Source: Hyperoodon ampullatus
Taxonomy: Eukaryota > Chordata > Mammalia > Artiodactyla > Ziphiidae
Direction: 5' to 3'
Assembly (NCBI GenBank): GCA_949752795.1
Contig: OX457065.1
Span: 3,100,001 to 3,164,000 of the forward strand
DNA length: 64,000 nt
Numbering within the stretch: the first letter of the stretch is position 1; each line of letters starts with the position of its first letter. The position numbers and the translations under genes were made by a program. Shown one piece after another: positions 1 through 11,589 of the stretch. The notes beneath the pieces were generated by a model. It had not been told where the DNA came from. It ran no database searches and worked only from the letters and a program-made list of their open reading frames with translations.

Positions 1-684
1 ATGAAGGCAAATGAAACAGGACATACCAAACTTAGCAGTGCTAAGAGGGTAATTTATAGTTATAAATGCTTACACTAAAAAACAAGATCACAGATCAATA
101 ACCTAACTTTATACAACTTGGGGAACTAAAAAATAAGAACAAATTAAACCCAAAGCTAGCAGAAGGAAGCTGACAATAAAGATTAGAGCAGAGATAAAAT
201 AGAGAATAGGAAAGCAATAGAGAAAATCAACAAAACCCAAAGTAGGTGCTTTGGAAAGATTAGCAAAGTTGGCAGACTGTTAGCTAGACTGACTAAGAAA
301 AAAAGGGAGACAAATTAAAATAGAAGTGAACACGGAGACGTTATCACTGACTGTGGAGAAATAAAAAGGATTATGAGCAATTGTACCCTAACGAATTGGA
401 TAACCTGGATAAAATGACAAATTCCTAGAAATACAAAACCTGCCTAGACAGAGTCACAAAGAAATAGAAAATCTGAATAGACTCACAACTAGTAAGGTGA
501 CTAGATCAGTAATCAAAAACTCTGGACAAAAAAAAGCTGTGGACCTGATTGATGGCTTCACTGGTGAATTCTACCACATATTTTAAGAAGAACTTACTCC
601 AAGCCTTCTCAAACTCATCTAAAAAAATTCAGGAGAAAGAACATTTCCAACTCACTCTATGAGGCTGGCATTGCCGTGATACCC
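1..684 (+). pseudogene. Degenerate LINE-1 ORF2 fragment
   Basis: An A-rich plus-strand stretch matches the region of L1 ORF2 just before and into the reverse transcriptase domain. At about 541-580 the decayed text corresponds to the [11 protein letters not shown] motif of L1 ORF2, which is intact in the younger L1 at about 13.6 kb. The same order of motifs (DNLDKM-like, then the RT start, then YEAG near 661) is present. Many stops and frame breaks show it is long dead. The 5' limit lies outside the window. Confidence 0.8.
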
Positions 685-744
685 CCCAAATATCTCTGGC
701 CCATCTTCTAGACGTTCACCAGAGAATTTTTCTAAAACATCCAG

Positions 745-887
745 AGGGAATCCCCTGGTGGTCCAGTGGTTAGGACTCCACGCTCTCACTGCTGAGGCTC
801 GGGTTCAATCCCTGATCGGGGAACTAAGATCCCACAAGCTGTGTGGGGCAGCCCAAAAATAAATAAAAATTAAAATAAAAACAAAAT
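745..887 (+). mobile_element. CHR-type tRNA-derived SINE (CHR-1-like)
   Basis: The body begins GGGAATCCCCTGGTGG, carries the tRNA-like B-box text GGTTCAATCC, and ends in an A-rich AAATAAAAAT tail. Imperfect 11-bp target duplications flank it (734-744 AAAACATCCAG and 888-898 AAAATATCCAG). This tRNA-derived class is shared by whales, hippos and ruminants. Confidence 0.85.
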
Positions 888-1158
888 AAAATATCCAGCC
901 AGATGGGTTCTTCGCCCAGTGACCTGAATCTGGTTCCTGTAAGATCTATTTCCTGTTGTAAAGAGAGGAGCAATGGTGCCTCCAGAATCAGGCTGCACAC
1001 ATATGGACCCCATCTAAGAGCCTCAGCCCCCCAGGGATGGGCCCCACAGCAGATAGACACAGCTGCACTGGCTGTGGGCCGAGATCTTTGCTCCCATTTC
1101 ATTCATTGTTTCTCACTGGTCTTCATGCCCTTAGGGGTTAGCATACAGAAGGTGTTTA

Positions 1159-1500
1159 TTTTTTTTTAAATACATATATTTATTTTATTTACTTATTTAT
1201 TTTATTTTTGGCTGGCTTGGGTCTTCGTTGCACGGGCTTTCTCTAGTTGCAGTGTGTGGGCTTCTCATTGTGGTAGCTCTCCTTGCTGCGGAGCACAGGC
1301 TCTAGGCACACGGGCTTCAATAGTTGTAGTACATGGGCTCAGTAATTGTGGCTCGCGGGCTCTAGGGTGCAGGCTCAGTAGTTGTGGCGCACGGGCCTAG
1401 TTGCTCCACGGCATGTGGGATCTTCCCAGACCAGGGCTCGAACCCGTGTCCCCTGCGTTGGCAGGAGGACTCCCAACCACTGCACCACCAGGGAAGCCCC
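1159..1500 (-). mobile_element. Long CHR-type SINE (CHRL-like), minus strand
   Basis: The T-rich left end and the terminal ACCACCAGGGAAGCCCC at 1484-1500 show an inverted CHR SINE. At about 342 bp it is the long form, with a tail module (GGGCTTC... GTTGTGGC... repeats) between the tRNA-like head and the A tail. It is bounded by 13-bp duplications, CAGAAGGTGTTTA at 1146-1158 and CAGTAGGTGTTTA at 1501-1513, which differ by one base, so it is older than the short CHR copies here. Confidence 0.85.
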
Positions 1501-1513
1501 CAGTAGGTGTTTA

Positions 1514-2339
1514 ATAAAGACTGCTGAATGACTGAAGTTTGAGGCCTGGAGAGTTCAGCGTCCGATCCCTGGTGACACGAGGCTAAGACGAGGAGAAGGG
1601 ATTCGGATTCAGTTGTCTAAATCCAGCGCCTCGACTCCTTCCAGTCCATGGCGCTAAGAAAGATTCTGCTCACCTCCTAGGCCACCTGCTCAGCCCCTCG
1701 TCCAGGCTCTCTGGACACCGGACATACTGCTGGACAAGGCCCCCAGCCCTTCTCTCTGATTCGGAACCAGCTCCCAGTCCATCCTGGAGGCGAGCATTCA
1801 GCTCTGTTCACCCGGCACAGCAAACGTTCCCAGCTGCGTTGAAACATGATAAGGACGGGCCTGGAAATCCGCATTTTCAACAAGGACGCCAGGAATTCTG
1901 ACTTGGAAAGGTTTGGTGTTCCATGTCCTGGCTCCCAGGGAAGCTGGTTAGTATTTGTCAGCCTCAATTTCCCAGAGCTGAAAAAATGAGGCTAATAACT
2001 CACATGCAGGGGTGGGGCTGGCACAGATGAGGTGAGGCCCCGACCCACGGTGAACACTCGTTAAATGATACTTAATTCCTACCAGCGAATATGAGTTCAT
2101 TTCAAGGGGTTGATGAGAGCCAGGGAGAGAAAAAATAACTCTTTACCCTGCGGAAGGTCCTTGCATCTTAAATACAGTATCAGCACTCCTTCTGGGGCCT
2201 CCACGCAGCTCATCATTCTTTTCAAACTCCAAACTCTGCAAACCTCACCTCTTTCCCACTAAATAAATCATTAAAAGATTCAAAGTCTGGGCCTCATAAG
2301 CCTCCCCTGGAATGGAGTGAAAAGCAGACACGTGCTCCC
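1514..2339. other. Unique sequence, no gene seen
   Basis: No recognised repeat or gene. A 96-codon minus-strand open frame (1677-1967) ends beside a possible donor (GAG|GTGAGC in minus-strand sense), but the upstream acceptor lacks a pyrimidine tract, so I do not call an exon. Confidence 0.5.
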
Positions 2340-2580
2340 CGGGCACAAGGAGCAAAGTCCTACGTTTGCAAAATGGTCAAAAATGAGTCATTTCATTTGT
2401 GGAAAATGAATACATCTGATCTTGCAAATGTTTTGCCTCGGGGAAAAGAAGCGCACGCGAATTGTCAAACAGCCTTCTCCTGGAAAAGCAGTTTCCTGCT
2501 GCTCGAGGAGGCTGAGACAGCCAAGGAGAAAGACAGTGCCTCAGATCATTGGAGTCTAAAGAGAAATAACCTCCCCATGA
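2340..2580. promoter_or_regulatory. Possible conserved non-coding element
   Basis: Low-CpG, AT-rich, non-repetitive text with AP-1-like TGAGTCA (about 2384) and several TTTGCAAA/TTGCAAAT-type motifs stands out from GC-rich neighbours. Composition resembles mammalian enhancers, but conservation cannot be seen from one sequence. Confidence 0.25.
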
Positions 2581-2721
2581 AGGGGCCCTGGGGAGGGTGT
2601 GAGCAACAGGGGGTCTCCCAGGGTTCAGTTCCTTAACATTCAGCAAAGAATCAGCTCAGGGCGTCCATCAATACCTCACTTTGTCAGCCTAACGAAACCC
2701 AGACATCAAGCATGGCCCCTT

Positions 2722-2942
2722 GGGCTTCCCTGGTGGCTCAGTGGTTGAGAGTCCACCTGCCGATGCAGGGGACACGGGTTCGTGCCCCGGTCCAGGAAGA
2801 TCCCACATGCTGCGGAGCGGCTGGGCCCGTGAGCCATGGCCGCTGAGCCTGCGCGTCCGGAGCCTGTGCTCCGTAGCGGGAGAGGCCACAACAGTGAGAG
2901 GCCCGCGTACCGCAAAAAAACAACAACAAAACCCCAGAAAAG
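2722..2942 (+). mobile_element. CHR-2-like SINE
   Basis: A full short CHR element runs from GGGCTTCCCTGGTGGCTCAG through ACACGGGTTCGTGCCCC (B-box-like) to AGAGGCCCGCGTACCGC and an A-rich CAACAACAAAA tail. TSDs are ATGGCCCCTT at 2712-2721 and GTGGCCCCTT at 2943-2952. The near-consensus body marks it as young. Confidence 0.93.
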
Positions 2943-3524
2943 GTGGCCCCTTCTGCCCACTATCTTTAGTGAGGGTTTGTTGTGGACGTAGGGATGTGAA
3001 AGATTCTCCACTGACCAAGGTGAATGGTCCACTTTTCTTTTTCCTCCAAGTTCATGGCTTGAAAACATTTATGGGTCCCTGAATCCAATAAAACAAACAT
3101 TAGCTTGTCCATGTTCTATATGCAAGATATCATGCTGGGGCTCCAGAGATACCTAGTGATACCAAGGTAAATTCATTCCACTAAGGCCCTTGTGGCCTAC
3201 TGTGTGCCTGGCAGGTGCTGGTCTACCTGGAAACGACCCAGGACCACATCCGGGGTCCATTACTCTGCCTGGGGAAGTAAGACAGGGGCTCACATCACTA
3301 GGACGCAAAAGCAGCATGAACTTGGATATCAAAAGCAAGCACAGCAGCCACAGAAGGCAAGGATGAAACCAAGCAGGACCCTGTGGGGCTCCTCCTGGGC
3401 AAGGAGCCTCTCTGTTCAGCCTCTATGACCTTCCCTGAGTTCCAAAGGGCAGTTCAAACAGTTGCCAATCAGGGAAGGGAGGGGATGCAGAGACAAGGGA
3501 GGGGCGACCAAGAAACAATAGGGA

Positions 3525-3665
3525 GGCTGGGAGGGAGGCTCAAGAGGGAGGGGATATGGGGATAAATGTATACATACAGCTGATTCACGTTTGTTATACA
3601 GCAGAAACTAACACACCATTGTAAAGCAATTATACTCCTACAGAGATGCTAAAAAAAAGTAAAGA
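3525..3665 (+). repeat. LINE-1 3' UTR fragment (artiodactyl type)
   Basis: The text GGGAGGCTCAAGAGGGAGG, then GCTGATTCACGTTTGTTATA, then ACACACCATTGTAAAGCAAT and an A-rich end, is the characteristic 3' terminus of cetartiodactyl L1 elements. No ORF2 text precedes it, so the copy is heavily 5'-truncated. Confidence 0.8.
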
Positions 3666-3673
3666 AATAATAG

Positions 3674-4092
3674 TGCAGCCTGGGGGCAGGGTCCTGGTTC
3701 CCCCTCAAGATATACACAAAACAGTATCTTTGAGCTCTTTACAGAACTAAAACCTCTACAGATGGAAGATGTCAGCATTCTTCATTCCAGAGAAGACCAC
3801 CTGAGGTCAGATTAAAGGAACTAGAGAAGCTCATCAAGAGACCAGAAGACCAGATTAAAGGACTGCAGGTCCCACACACACCTTAATCCTTACCAGCAAC
3901 CCCACCCTTGAACCATTGCTATAAAACTCCTCACCAAATCCTCCTGGGAGGGGACAACACAGTTTTCAAGGGCAAGAGTCTGCTGTGTCCCCCTTTGCCT
4001 GGCAAAGCAATAAAGCTCTTCTTTTCTACTTCACCCCAAACTGACTCTGAGATTTGATTCGGCACCGGTGCACAGAGGCCAGGTTTTCAGCA
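3674..4092 (+). mobile_element. Solo LTR of an endogenous retrovirus (ERV1-like)
   Basis: This looks like a single long terminal repeat: a TG start at 3674, a TATA-like TATAAAAC near 3921, a polyadenylation signal GCAATAAAGC near 4007, and a C/T-rich downstream stretch. The end text GGCACCGGTGCACAGAGG followed by TTTTCAGCA resembles LTRs of the MER41/gammaretroviral class. No gag, pol or env remnant lies beside it and no exact TSD is visible, so the limits may be off by a few bases. Confidence 0.7.
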
Positions 4093-6884
4093 TCAAGGGG
4101 TGGAGGGGAGGACAGCACTTCATCCATGCCCCCCTCAGTCCCCCCAAGCTGCTGAGTCCCTCAAAGTTTCAGGGAGGCAGCAGCTTGGGGGAATTCCGAG
4201 CAAGGCACAGGTTTGCCCCGTGGAGGGGGGCAGAGGAAACAGCACAAGTCACACGCACAAGGCGGAAGGCAGGCAGGGAGTCACTGGATGCATTTAGAAG
4301 GCGGGGGCACCGCTGGGTGGGAGCAAGCAGGAGGTCGAGGGGGACTCAGGGGAAAACCAGGCTGCACAGGTGGGAGGTGCCGGCCGAGGGGCAATGGGGA
4401 TCGTGGAGAAGCAGAGGGTCCCTGTTTCAGAGCACTCCCTCTGGCAGCCCTGAGGGCCGAGGGGCTACAGAGAGGCCACCCGGCGGGGTCTGGGCTCACT
4501 GACAGAAGAGACCCCACGACACTCTTCCCTGGAAACCCAATTTTGCAGCTGTGCTGGGAGGCAGTGACCTAAGCGTGGGGAGAGGACTGGGACCCATCAG
4601 GGGTCATATCTGAGCAGTCTGGCAGCTCCTGGTCCTGAGCAAAGGGAGGACTGTGTGTCCGTGTGTGCGTGCGTGCGTGCTGTGCCCACACCGGAGAGCA
4701 AAGGGTGTGACATGTGGCCAAGGCCCGATGCCGACGTCCACGGCCCCGGGGCTGAAACGCAGGATGGAGACGCAGTCCAGACCTGAACACGGCACCTTCA
4801 AGTCCTGACAGTTTCCACCCACGACCCAGGAGTGCACACAGCCAAGTGGGCTGGAGCCATCGGGGTGGGGTCCTCAGCCCTAGAAGAGCTGCAACGCAGC
4901 CTTCTCTGCCCGCGCCCCCATCAGTTTTCTTCCTTGCCTGGCGCTGAGGCGCCAGGCGTCCTGCCGAGAACCGTCTGGCTGGAGCCGAGAGCGTATGTTC
5001 ACGCTGCACTCCACCGCCTGCGTCCCGAGGCCGTTCCTGTTCCCGCCAGGCAGCCACGTGATGCAGCTGGGGGTCCCTGCACACGTCCTCCCCCCTCCCC
5101 CGAGGGGAGAACCCTCCTCCCTGGGCCCGGCTCCAGCGTCAGTGCCTTCAAAGAACCACCTTCCCGACACCCCTCCACCACCACCACGAGATGCTGAGGC
5201 TGGAGGTGGGGGGACTGGCTGGGCGCCCAAGCTCTTCAGGGCCATTCGCTGGCCACCTCGAGGTTCGCTCATCCTATACACACCTCCCACCGCTGCTCAC
5301 GGGGAGCCCGGCTGGACCCACAGGTCTCAGGAGACCTCAGTGCAGGGCCCCATCTCAGTCGCAGCACCTTCTGGGTGAGTGTGTCAGTCAGAGAGGGGGG
5401 TTCTCAGATCCCAACGGGGCGGGGGGCGGGACCTCACCCCCCCATTCATGAGCCAATCCCCTTCCAGTGTCATTGCACACCCCCAGTGCCGGGACGCTCG
5501 CTGCTCAGCAACCCACCCTCCCCTCGGACGGCTCTTGATTTTTAATAAGACGTCAGACACGGGTACAGTTCACAGCCCAGCAACAGCACAGGGACTCAGG
5601 GGAGGCTCGCGGCCACCCCGTCCCTGCCTGCCCTGCCCCCCACCTCCTGCGAGAACATTCTGTGGCTGCCTGTGTCTCCTGCCCTTGCCCCAGGATGTAA
5701 CGTGAGGCCCATGCTCTCCTGCACCTGGCTCTGTTCGTGGGCAGCACCCCTGGATCTCTTCACCGCCGGCAGCCGACAGCACACTCCTCTCTCACAGCTG
5801 CAGCGCTGGGATGTCCCCGGAAGTCCGGCCGGGCCTCCTCCTGCATCTCCTGGACACCCTCTGTCCCTCAGAGCGACTCCCCCAGCCCCTTCAGGCCCTC
5901 ATCCTTGTGACACTCTGTTCGGTCCCCTTCAGTGTGTGTGTCTCTGCTTCCGGCTGGGACCGTGCATGACTCGGGGCCACCAGCCCCAGCCCCTCTACTG
6001 GCCCTGCCCGTGTCTCCTGGGTTAAGCCACAGCCGAATGCATCGGGTACTGACTCCAGGGAGCCTCCCCGGGATGCAGCCACCTTCACCTCTGCCTCTGG
6101 ATCCGCAGGCTGCCCAGACGACCCCACCCTGCCTGACACTCCCAGCGCCAGATGAGCATCTCCTCTCCCCAGGGCGTCACAGGAAGGTACCTACCATCCG
6201 GTCTGCAGCCAGTGGGCCCCGGGGCCCCTGTGGCTCTTTAATTGCCTCCTTGTCTCTCCTTCCTGCCCCCACTCTCTCTACCACCCATTGTCTCCCATCC
6301 CCCATGGCTTTCTTGGCCCCAGCTCAAGCCTTGAGACCTGCTGCACCAGCCCCTGGGCTGAGGAACTAACACCCCCCGCATGGTCCAGTCAGAGCCCCCA
6401 GCTGGTAGGGGTGTGGAGGCAGAGGGGTCTCCGCCGCAGGCCCCGAGAAAGTACCAGCAGTCTGCTCCACGCACGCTGGAGAAACACGGCAGTCCAGGCT
6501 GAGAGCCCGTGCCTCCACCAAACTCCCCAAAGACTCACCCCACCTGCCCAGCCTGGCCTCAGGGGCTGTCTGAGCTGAGACGATTCTGGTCCTACGTGGG
6601 TCACAGCCCAGGCAAACTAGGTCACCATCAGCCCCGATGGGAAGGAACCAGGACCAGCCGGGGTGACCTCCGTGAAGGTCACTCAAGGACCAGGAAAGCG
6701 CACGCAGTAAACTGGCGCTCTCGCTCCAGGACCCCAAGCCAGCACAGCACGGCCAAGGTGCCCAGGTGGCGGGCAGGGCTCTGACCTGGCCAGACCCCGC
6801 CAGAGAGAAAGCAAAGCACATGGTTTCACCGATGCCACCCACTCCCAGGACAGAGGCACAGACAGAGGCTGATGACACACGTAC
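4093..6884. other. GC-rich unique stretch, no gene seen
   Basis: About 2.8 kb of GC-rich DNA with overlapping open frames on both strands (for example 4569-5084 minus and 6366-6971 minus). They lack recognisable domains and overlap in several phases, as expected of stop-poor GC-rich sequence. A short GTGC run lies at 4660-4682. Confidence 0.5.
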
Positions 6885-6914
6885 CTGACGCTGCGGAAGC
6901 TTTCTCCTTCCGAC
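6885..6914 (-). other. Candidate 30-nt micro-exon, minus strand
   Basis: Read on the minus strand, a strong pyrimidine tract and acceptor (TGTTCTCTCTCGTTGCAG) precede 30 bases that end GCGTCAG and are followed by a near-consensus donor GTACGTGTG. Length is divisible by three; the three phases read VGRRKLPQRQ, SEGESFRSVR and RKEKASAAS, all open. I do not recognise the peptide. Chance pairs of good splice sites are expected in 64 kb, so this is a candidate only. It shares strand with the segment at 8821-8864. Confidence 0.33.
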
Positions 6915-8458
6915 CTGCAACGAGAGAGAACACACGCTGAGAATGCAGACCCTCCGCTGCCAGGGACCCACGCGAGGATGTTAGACCTGGCGCCCCTGAG
7001 CCCCGCTGCCCAGGATCCCTTCTCCAGCCTCAGCAAGCTGCCCCCCACCCAGCCCCAGGGCCACCTCTAGGAGCTTTAGGGCTCCTCTCCCACCCCCCTT
7101 ATGCCCATCACTTCGAAGGTAATTGTTTTTACAGGAGCTGGGGAGCAACCCCAGAGCTGCAGGGGGAGCTACGGTTCCAGAACTCTGTGTCCAGGCTCTG
7201 CAAGGCAGCAACCAGACCAGTGAATGAACGAATGCGCGTGGGCGCTGCGCTGGCCTTGCTGCTGCCCCTGCTTGGTATTTGCAGCGTGTCTCCCCACTCC
7301 CAGCTCTATTTTCAAGTGCCCAGAAATCAATTACACTGCTTTACAAAGGAGACAAGGCTGAATGTCAAGAAACCAGACAATAAGATCGTATCACGCGCAC
7401 TTGAACTTTCACGGAGACCGAGAAACACGCGGAATCCATCAACAGTGACGACTTCTGCTCTATAAGCCGAGGGAAAGGGACTTTGGGATTAAACAGCTCA
7501 GGGCGAAAGAGGCTGGCGCGCTTCCTGGGTCTGAACAAGCAAAGGGCTGCGAGTAAGCACACTTGGGACTCTAATCCCTGAACATCCCAAACTGGATTTC
7601 ACTGCCAGAGAGCCTGAGAAATAAAAACACGCTTAACCCAAAGTCAGATGACTTTTCTTTCAGCAAGTTGCCTTTCCAGTCATCTTGAAGACTGGCTGCA
7701 CGGCCCCCTTGGCACGGAAGCCAGGGGGCGGCTTCTCCCACTGAGCCAGCCTGGCTGACCTCAGGAGACCACCCTGTGCCCCTTCCCCCTGTCTGCTGCG
7801 TCGGAGAACATGTCATCCCGGTTGCCTTTCAAGCTGATTGACAGGCCGGTGCAGGACCGTGTCTCTGGGATGCCGGCAGCTGGTGGCTGTCCAGAACCCC
7901 ATGTCCGCGTCTCTCGCTTTAGCCACACAACGCCACAGGCCGTGGAGCGTGTCTCATCGTCACGCTCAGGTGTCTGTGTCACAGCCACAGGCCACATCCC
8001 GTCAAGCCTCGGGTGCCACCAATGAAGACGACGATGAGACACGCTCCTTATTCGGTCCTCACTGTGTGCCGAGCCCTGGGCTGGGCCCTGACGCATGTAA
8101 TCTGTGATTTCCACAGCAACCTGGCAGGTCCAGCACGGTCCCCGCTGAGCACATGAGGGACTGAGGGTCCCGGACGCTAAGCGCCACAGTCACATGACCG
8201 GCCAGTGCCCAGGTGCATTTTGAACCCAGATATGCGAACTCCACCCTCTTCTTGCCAGGCTGAGCTCCTGACGCAACCTCAGTGGTCAGCAAACCACATT
8301 CTGCCGGGTTCAGAGTCTGGGCAGAGGTGATGGGGCTGGTGATGGAAGGGGACACGGGTTTGCAGGTGTGTGACCCCTGATCAGGGACTGGTTACCCAGG
8401 GATACTGTCATTTATAAGAAATGTGTATTTACATATTTGGTCATTCAGATGACCAAAG
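6915..8458. other. Unique sequence, no gene seen
   Basis: No recognised gene or young repeat. About 8040-8300 shows faint MIR/L2-like wording, such as a GTGTGCCGAGCCCTGG motif, too decayed to assign. Confidence 0.45.
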
Positions 8459-8728
8459 TGTCACCAAACGCAAGTCCATGTGCCCGACACACAGTGAATC
8501 CAAACAATACGAAAATGTCGGCGTGTGGAGCAGAGAAAGGTTTATTGCAGGGCTGTGCAAGGAGACAGGTGGCTCATACCTTAAAAACCCCCAGAGGTGA
8601 ACGAGGGGCGTGGTTAATTGTTGAGAACTTCTCGGTGTCAGATCCTTTGTTCTTGAGGTCGGGACCTGGGCAGGGAACGACGTTCCTGTAACCCTCCACC
8701 CAAACAAATGTTATTCTCTGTTCTGACA
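8459..8728 (-). mobile_element. Solo LTR of an endogenous retrovirus, minus strand
   Basis: On the minus strand the segment begins TGTCAGAACAG, has an A/T box (TTTTTAAGGTATGAG) and an AATAAACC polyadenylation signal after GCCCTGC, and ends TTGGTGACA. TG...CA termini and this promoter/poly(A) order are typical LTR features. It stands alone without internal retroviral genes. No perfect 4-6 bp duplication is seen at the proposed ends. Confidence 0.6.
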
Positions 8729-8820
8729 AGAAAAGGCAAGGTCCCAAGGCTCGACTTTCGCCCTCTGAGGTCCAGGCCTGGCTAAGAGGAGGGGGTCCCT
8801 GCGGGGGCTGGGTACCGTAC

Positions 8821-8864
8821 CTGGGAGCATCCGTCTGGGTCCTCCCGCCAGCGCCCTGGCCCGG
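8821..8864 (-). other. Candidate 44-nt exon, minus strand
   Basis: In minus-strand sense an acceptor GATCTGCCTTTTCAG precedes 44 bases ending GATGCTCCCAG and a donor GTACGG. All three phases are open (PGQGAGGRTQTDAP, RARALAGGPRRMLP, GPGRWREDPDGCSQ). Joined to the 6885-6914 segment, every phase stays open, so frame gives no discrimination. No family is recognised. Confidence 0.28.
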
Positions 8865-9300
8865 CTGAAAAGGCAGATCTCAGCTGGCGGCGCCCTCAGG
8901 GCCAGGTCTCCAGACCCTGCCCAGCTGTCATCACCAAGGGAGCCGGGAGCCCAGGACCCAGCCGGCCCTCAGGCTCCTCAGGCCACGCAAACGGGAGGCG
9001 GGGGGAGCGTGTGCCAGGTCCCACGGGCCGCAACCCATGCAGACTGCTGCTGCCACTAGGTCCCGCAGGCGGGGATGGGGAGAGGTTCACCGCCACCTCA
9101 AGGCCTGGGCCCGGCCAGTGGGCAGCCGTGGCGAGGGCCCTGCGGGATGCAGCCTGTCCCCCGGGACGCCCAGCTCACCCGCCAGCCCGAGGTGGGAAGG
9201 CCTGGAGAGCCCCGGAGAGAAGGCCATGATCCCCCTCTTACTGCACTCTCCGCCGCGAGGACCACAGGCGGCGGAGGGTGGCTTCTAACCGCGGAGCTAA

Positions 9301-9370
9301 GGGTCTCGCGGTAACCTTCCCGCTCTCAGGGTCTCGCGGTAACCTTCCCGCTCTCAGGGTCTCGCGGTAA
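9301..9370 (+). repeat. 28-bp minisatellite, about 2.5 copies
   Basis: GGGTCTCGCGGTAAC plus CTTCCCGCTCTCA repeats exactly at 9301-9328 and 9329-9356, and a third copy begins at 9357 and diverges after GGTAACG. The unit contains two CpGs and sits in locally CpG-rich DNA. Exact identity between units points to recent duplication. Confidence 0.85.
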
Positions 9371-11528
9371 CGGTTTTGGTTGCTCAGTAACGGCCGAGTG
9401 CTATGGGTCACGCGCCTGCCCAAGTGCCTATTACAAAAATATATTTCTCACATGCAACGGGTCTTCATCCACAGTTTCCTGCTCAAAGTTTCCAAAACCC
9501 TTGGAATTTCCTGAGAGATAAGAGCAGTGGGAGCCGCACAGAGGGGGACAGAGCCCCCAGTTTGCCACTCAAGCACCCAGGCCCACTGTCACAGGTGGAT
9601 GAGCCTGGGCTCCCCTGGCAGCACCCAGCCCGCCCGTTGCTCTCACCAGCGGCAATGAGACAGCAGGTAGTTCCCAGCTGCCTGAGTGTAAACCCCTGTC
9701 CAGAAGGACCCTGGACTCCCTCCAAGTGGGCATCAGCACCCACCACCACGGCCACACTGCCTGGACGCTGGCAGGTGATGAAGACCGGAACAGACCTTAT
9801 GCCCTCTCCCCCAGGGGCCGAGACAAGGTCAAACCAGCCCTCTATCAGCTGAAGAGTCTCTAAAGCCGTTCTCAGGAAGCCCTGGCAAAAGCCAGCACGG
9901 ACTGGTGAGGTAGACTGATGCCCGATCAGAGGAGCAGGTCAGTAAAGCTGCCTAAAGCCCTCTGTCTCATGCAGAGGGAAGGGTGGCTTCCACAGGAGAT
10001 GATGCATCCCATGCCCGGAGCCCAGCAAGGGCCTGGCACCCAGCAGGCTCCACGGAAAAGGCTGCTGTGTGAACCCATGATGGAGTTGGCCCAAACCTCA
10101 CACACTAAAAGCCACACACAGCAGAGTCACATTTACACCAAGGACAGCACATTCAGAGGACCCTTGGAACTCCAGGGCATATCGCTGTCAGTCCTAGGAC
10201 AGGAGGAGCAACGAACAACGCAGAGGGGGGTGAGCAGATGAGGCCCGTGTGCGCACAGATGTGGCACTAGCGTGGACTGGGCAGCAGGCAGCGGGAGCAT
10301 CCCAGAGCCCTCTGGTTTCCTGCCCATGAATGGGAACCAGGAACAGGATGACTTCCTAAACCGGCATGAATGGAGGTGAGGTCACAGAAGCAGTCTCATA
10401 CCTCTTAACCCAGCCTCAGGGGACTGACCCCAATGGGTCATCCAGGGCCAGGTTGAGGCTTTACATGTGTGATGCTCAGGTCAGAGATGCCTTAGTTTGG
10501 GATGCTCTAGACACACCTGGAGATAAGGATTCTGGCACAAGGCGTTTACTTGGGAGGCAAGGCAAGGGAAGTGAGAAGACAAAGAGAAGTTGCCTAATTA
10601 CGGCTGTTATCAAGCTGCCCCCCATTGTGGGAGTCCTCCACTGCAGGCAACAAGAATTGGTCCACCAGGGAGCCCTGGGGGCCAGTGCAGAGCTACCACC
10701 CAAGGGTAAGTTGCTGCAGTCCTAGCTGAGTCTGCTCCTAGAGGACAGTAAGTCTCCACACTCCAGCCTGCCACACAGGAGGCCAAGGGGTCTCCAGCCT
10801 CAAGAGAAGACCCCAGGCACAGAGGTGCTGGCGGCTGGAAGTGAGAGGCTGGGGTGAGGGGCTCTGCAGCCAGTGCTCCCTGGCCTAAGCGAGAGCCCCC
10901 TGCTGTCCTTATGATAACACCATGGATAACTGAGCCGCCATGTGGACTTCAGAATGTCAAGGGTACAAGTGATCATTTCATCCTCTTGTTTCACTTCTGT
11001 GGTGGACCCTGGAGACTGACTCATTCAACATGTGTGCCAACCCCTCTTTCCATGCCTTGTGTGAGTTAGCCTCTGGAAAACTGAAATCTACATTTCTCAG
11101 ACACCCTTGCATCTAGAGTTCGGCAGGTGACCTGAGTTCCTCTGGACAGATTTCTATGTAAGATTTAAAAGGTGGAAGCAAACAACACAGGGTGGTGGAG
11201 GGATGGGGCTCCTGGATGGCAAGGAACAGAGGGGTCTGGGCCTGAGCATTACAGACAGTGGGGTTTCCATGGCAACAGGGTCAGGTGGGGGTAGGCAACT
11301 GTCCAGGCTGTGTTGTGTCTGGCTATGGGGCATCCAATCTTGGTCCCCTGGTAGTCCTGGAATCTCAGTCCTAACACCCAGGAATAAGTCCTCTCCTGCT
11401 CAAATCAGAAAGAGTGGATTCTGTCATCTACAACTAATCACTGTGACTGATACAAATTCAGATTCTGAAATCACCTCTATTGTTTTTCTTGTGTGGAAGA
11501 AATACAGAAACGTTTAAGATAAACAAGT
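9371..11528. other. Mostly unique stretch with faint old repeats
   Basis: No gene recognised. About 10490-10720 (GGCACAAGG...TTTACTTGGGAGGCA) and about 11060-11200 (ACTGAAATCTACATTTCTCAG) read like old interspersed repeats I cannot name. Confidence 0.4.
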
Positions 11529-11563
11529 AAAAATCATCTGTAATCCACCACCTGGAGGTACTG
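11529..11563 (+). repeat. Left target-site duplication of the 4.7-kb LINE-1
   Basis: These bases recur exactly at 16265-16299. The non-A core (TCATCTG... to ...GGAGGTACTG) is 30 nt; up to five leading A residues are ambiguous because the right copy abuts the L1 poly(A) tail. Confidence 0.95.
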
Positions 11564-11589
11564 AAACATACCGAGACACATGGTAATCA

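Noticed and set aside
3674..4092. A complete endogenous provirus
   Set aside because: Only one LTR is present here, and likewise at 8459-8728; no internal retroviral genes lie beside either.
10640..10710. Exon-like 59-nt segment ending ACCCAAGG|GTAAGT
   Set aside because: It lies inside what reads as an old interspersed repeat; no coding signal in any phase.
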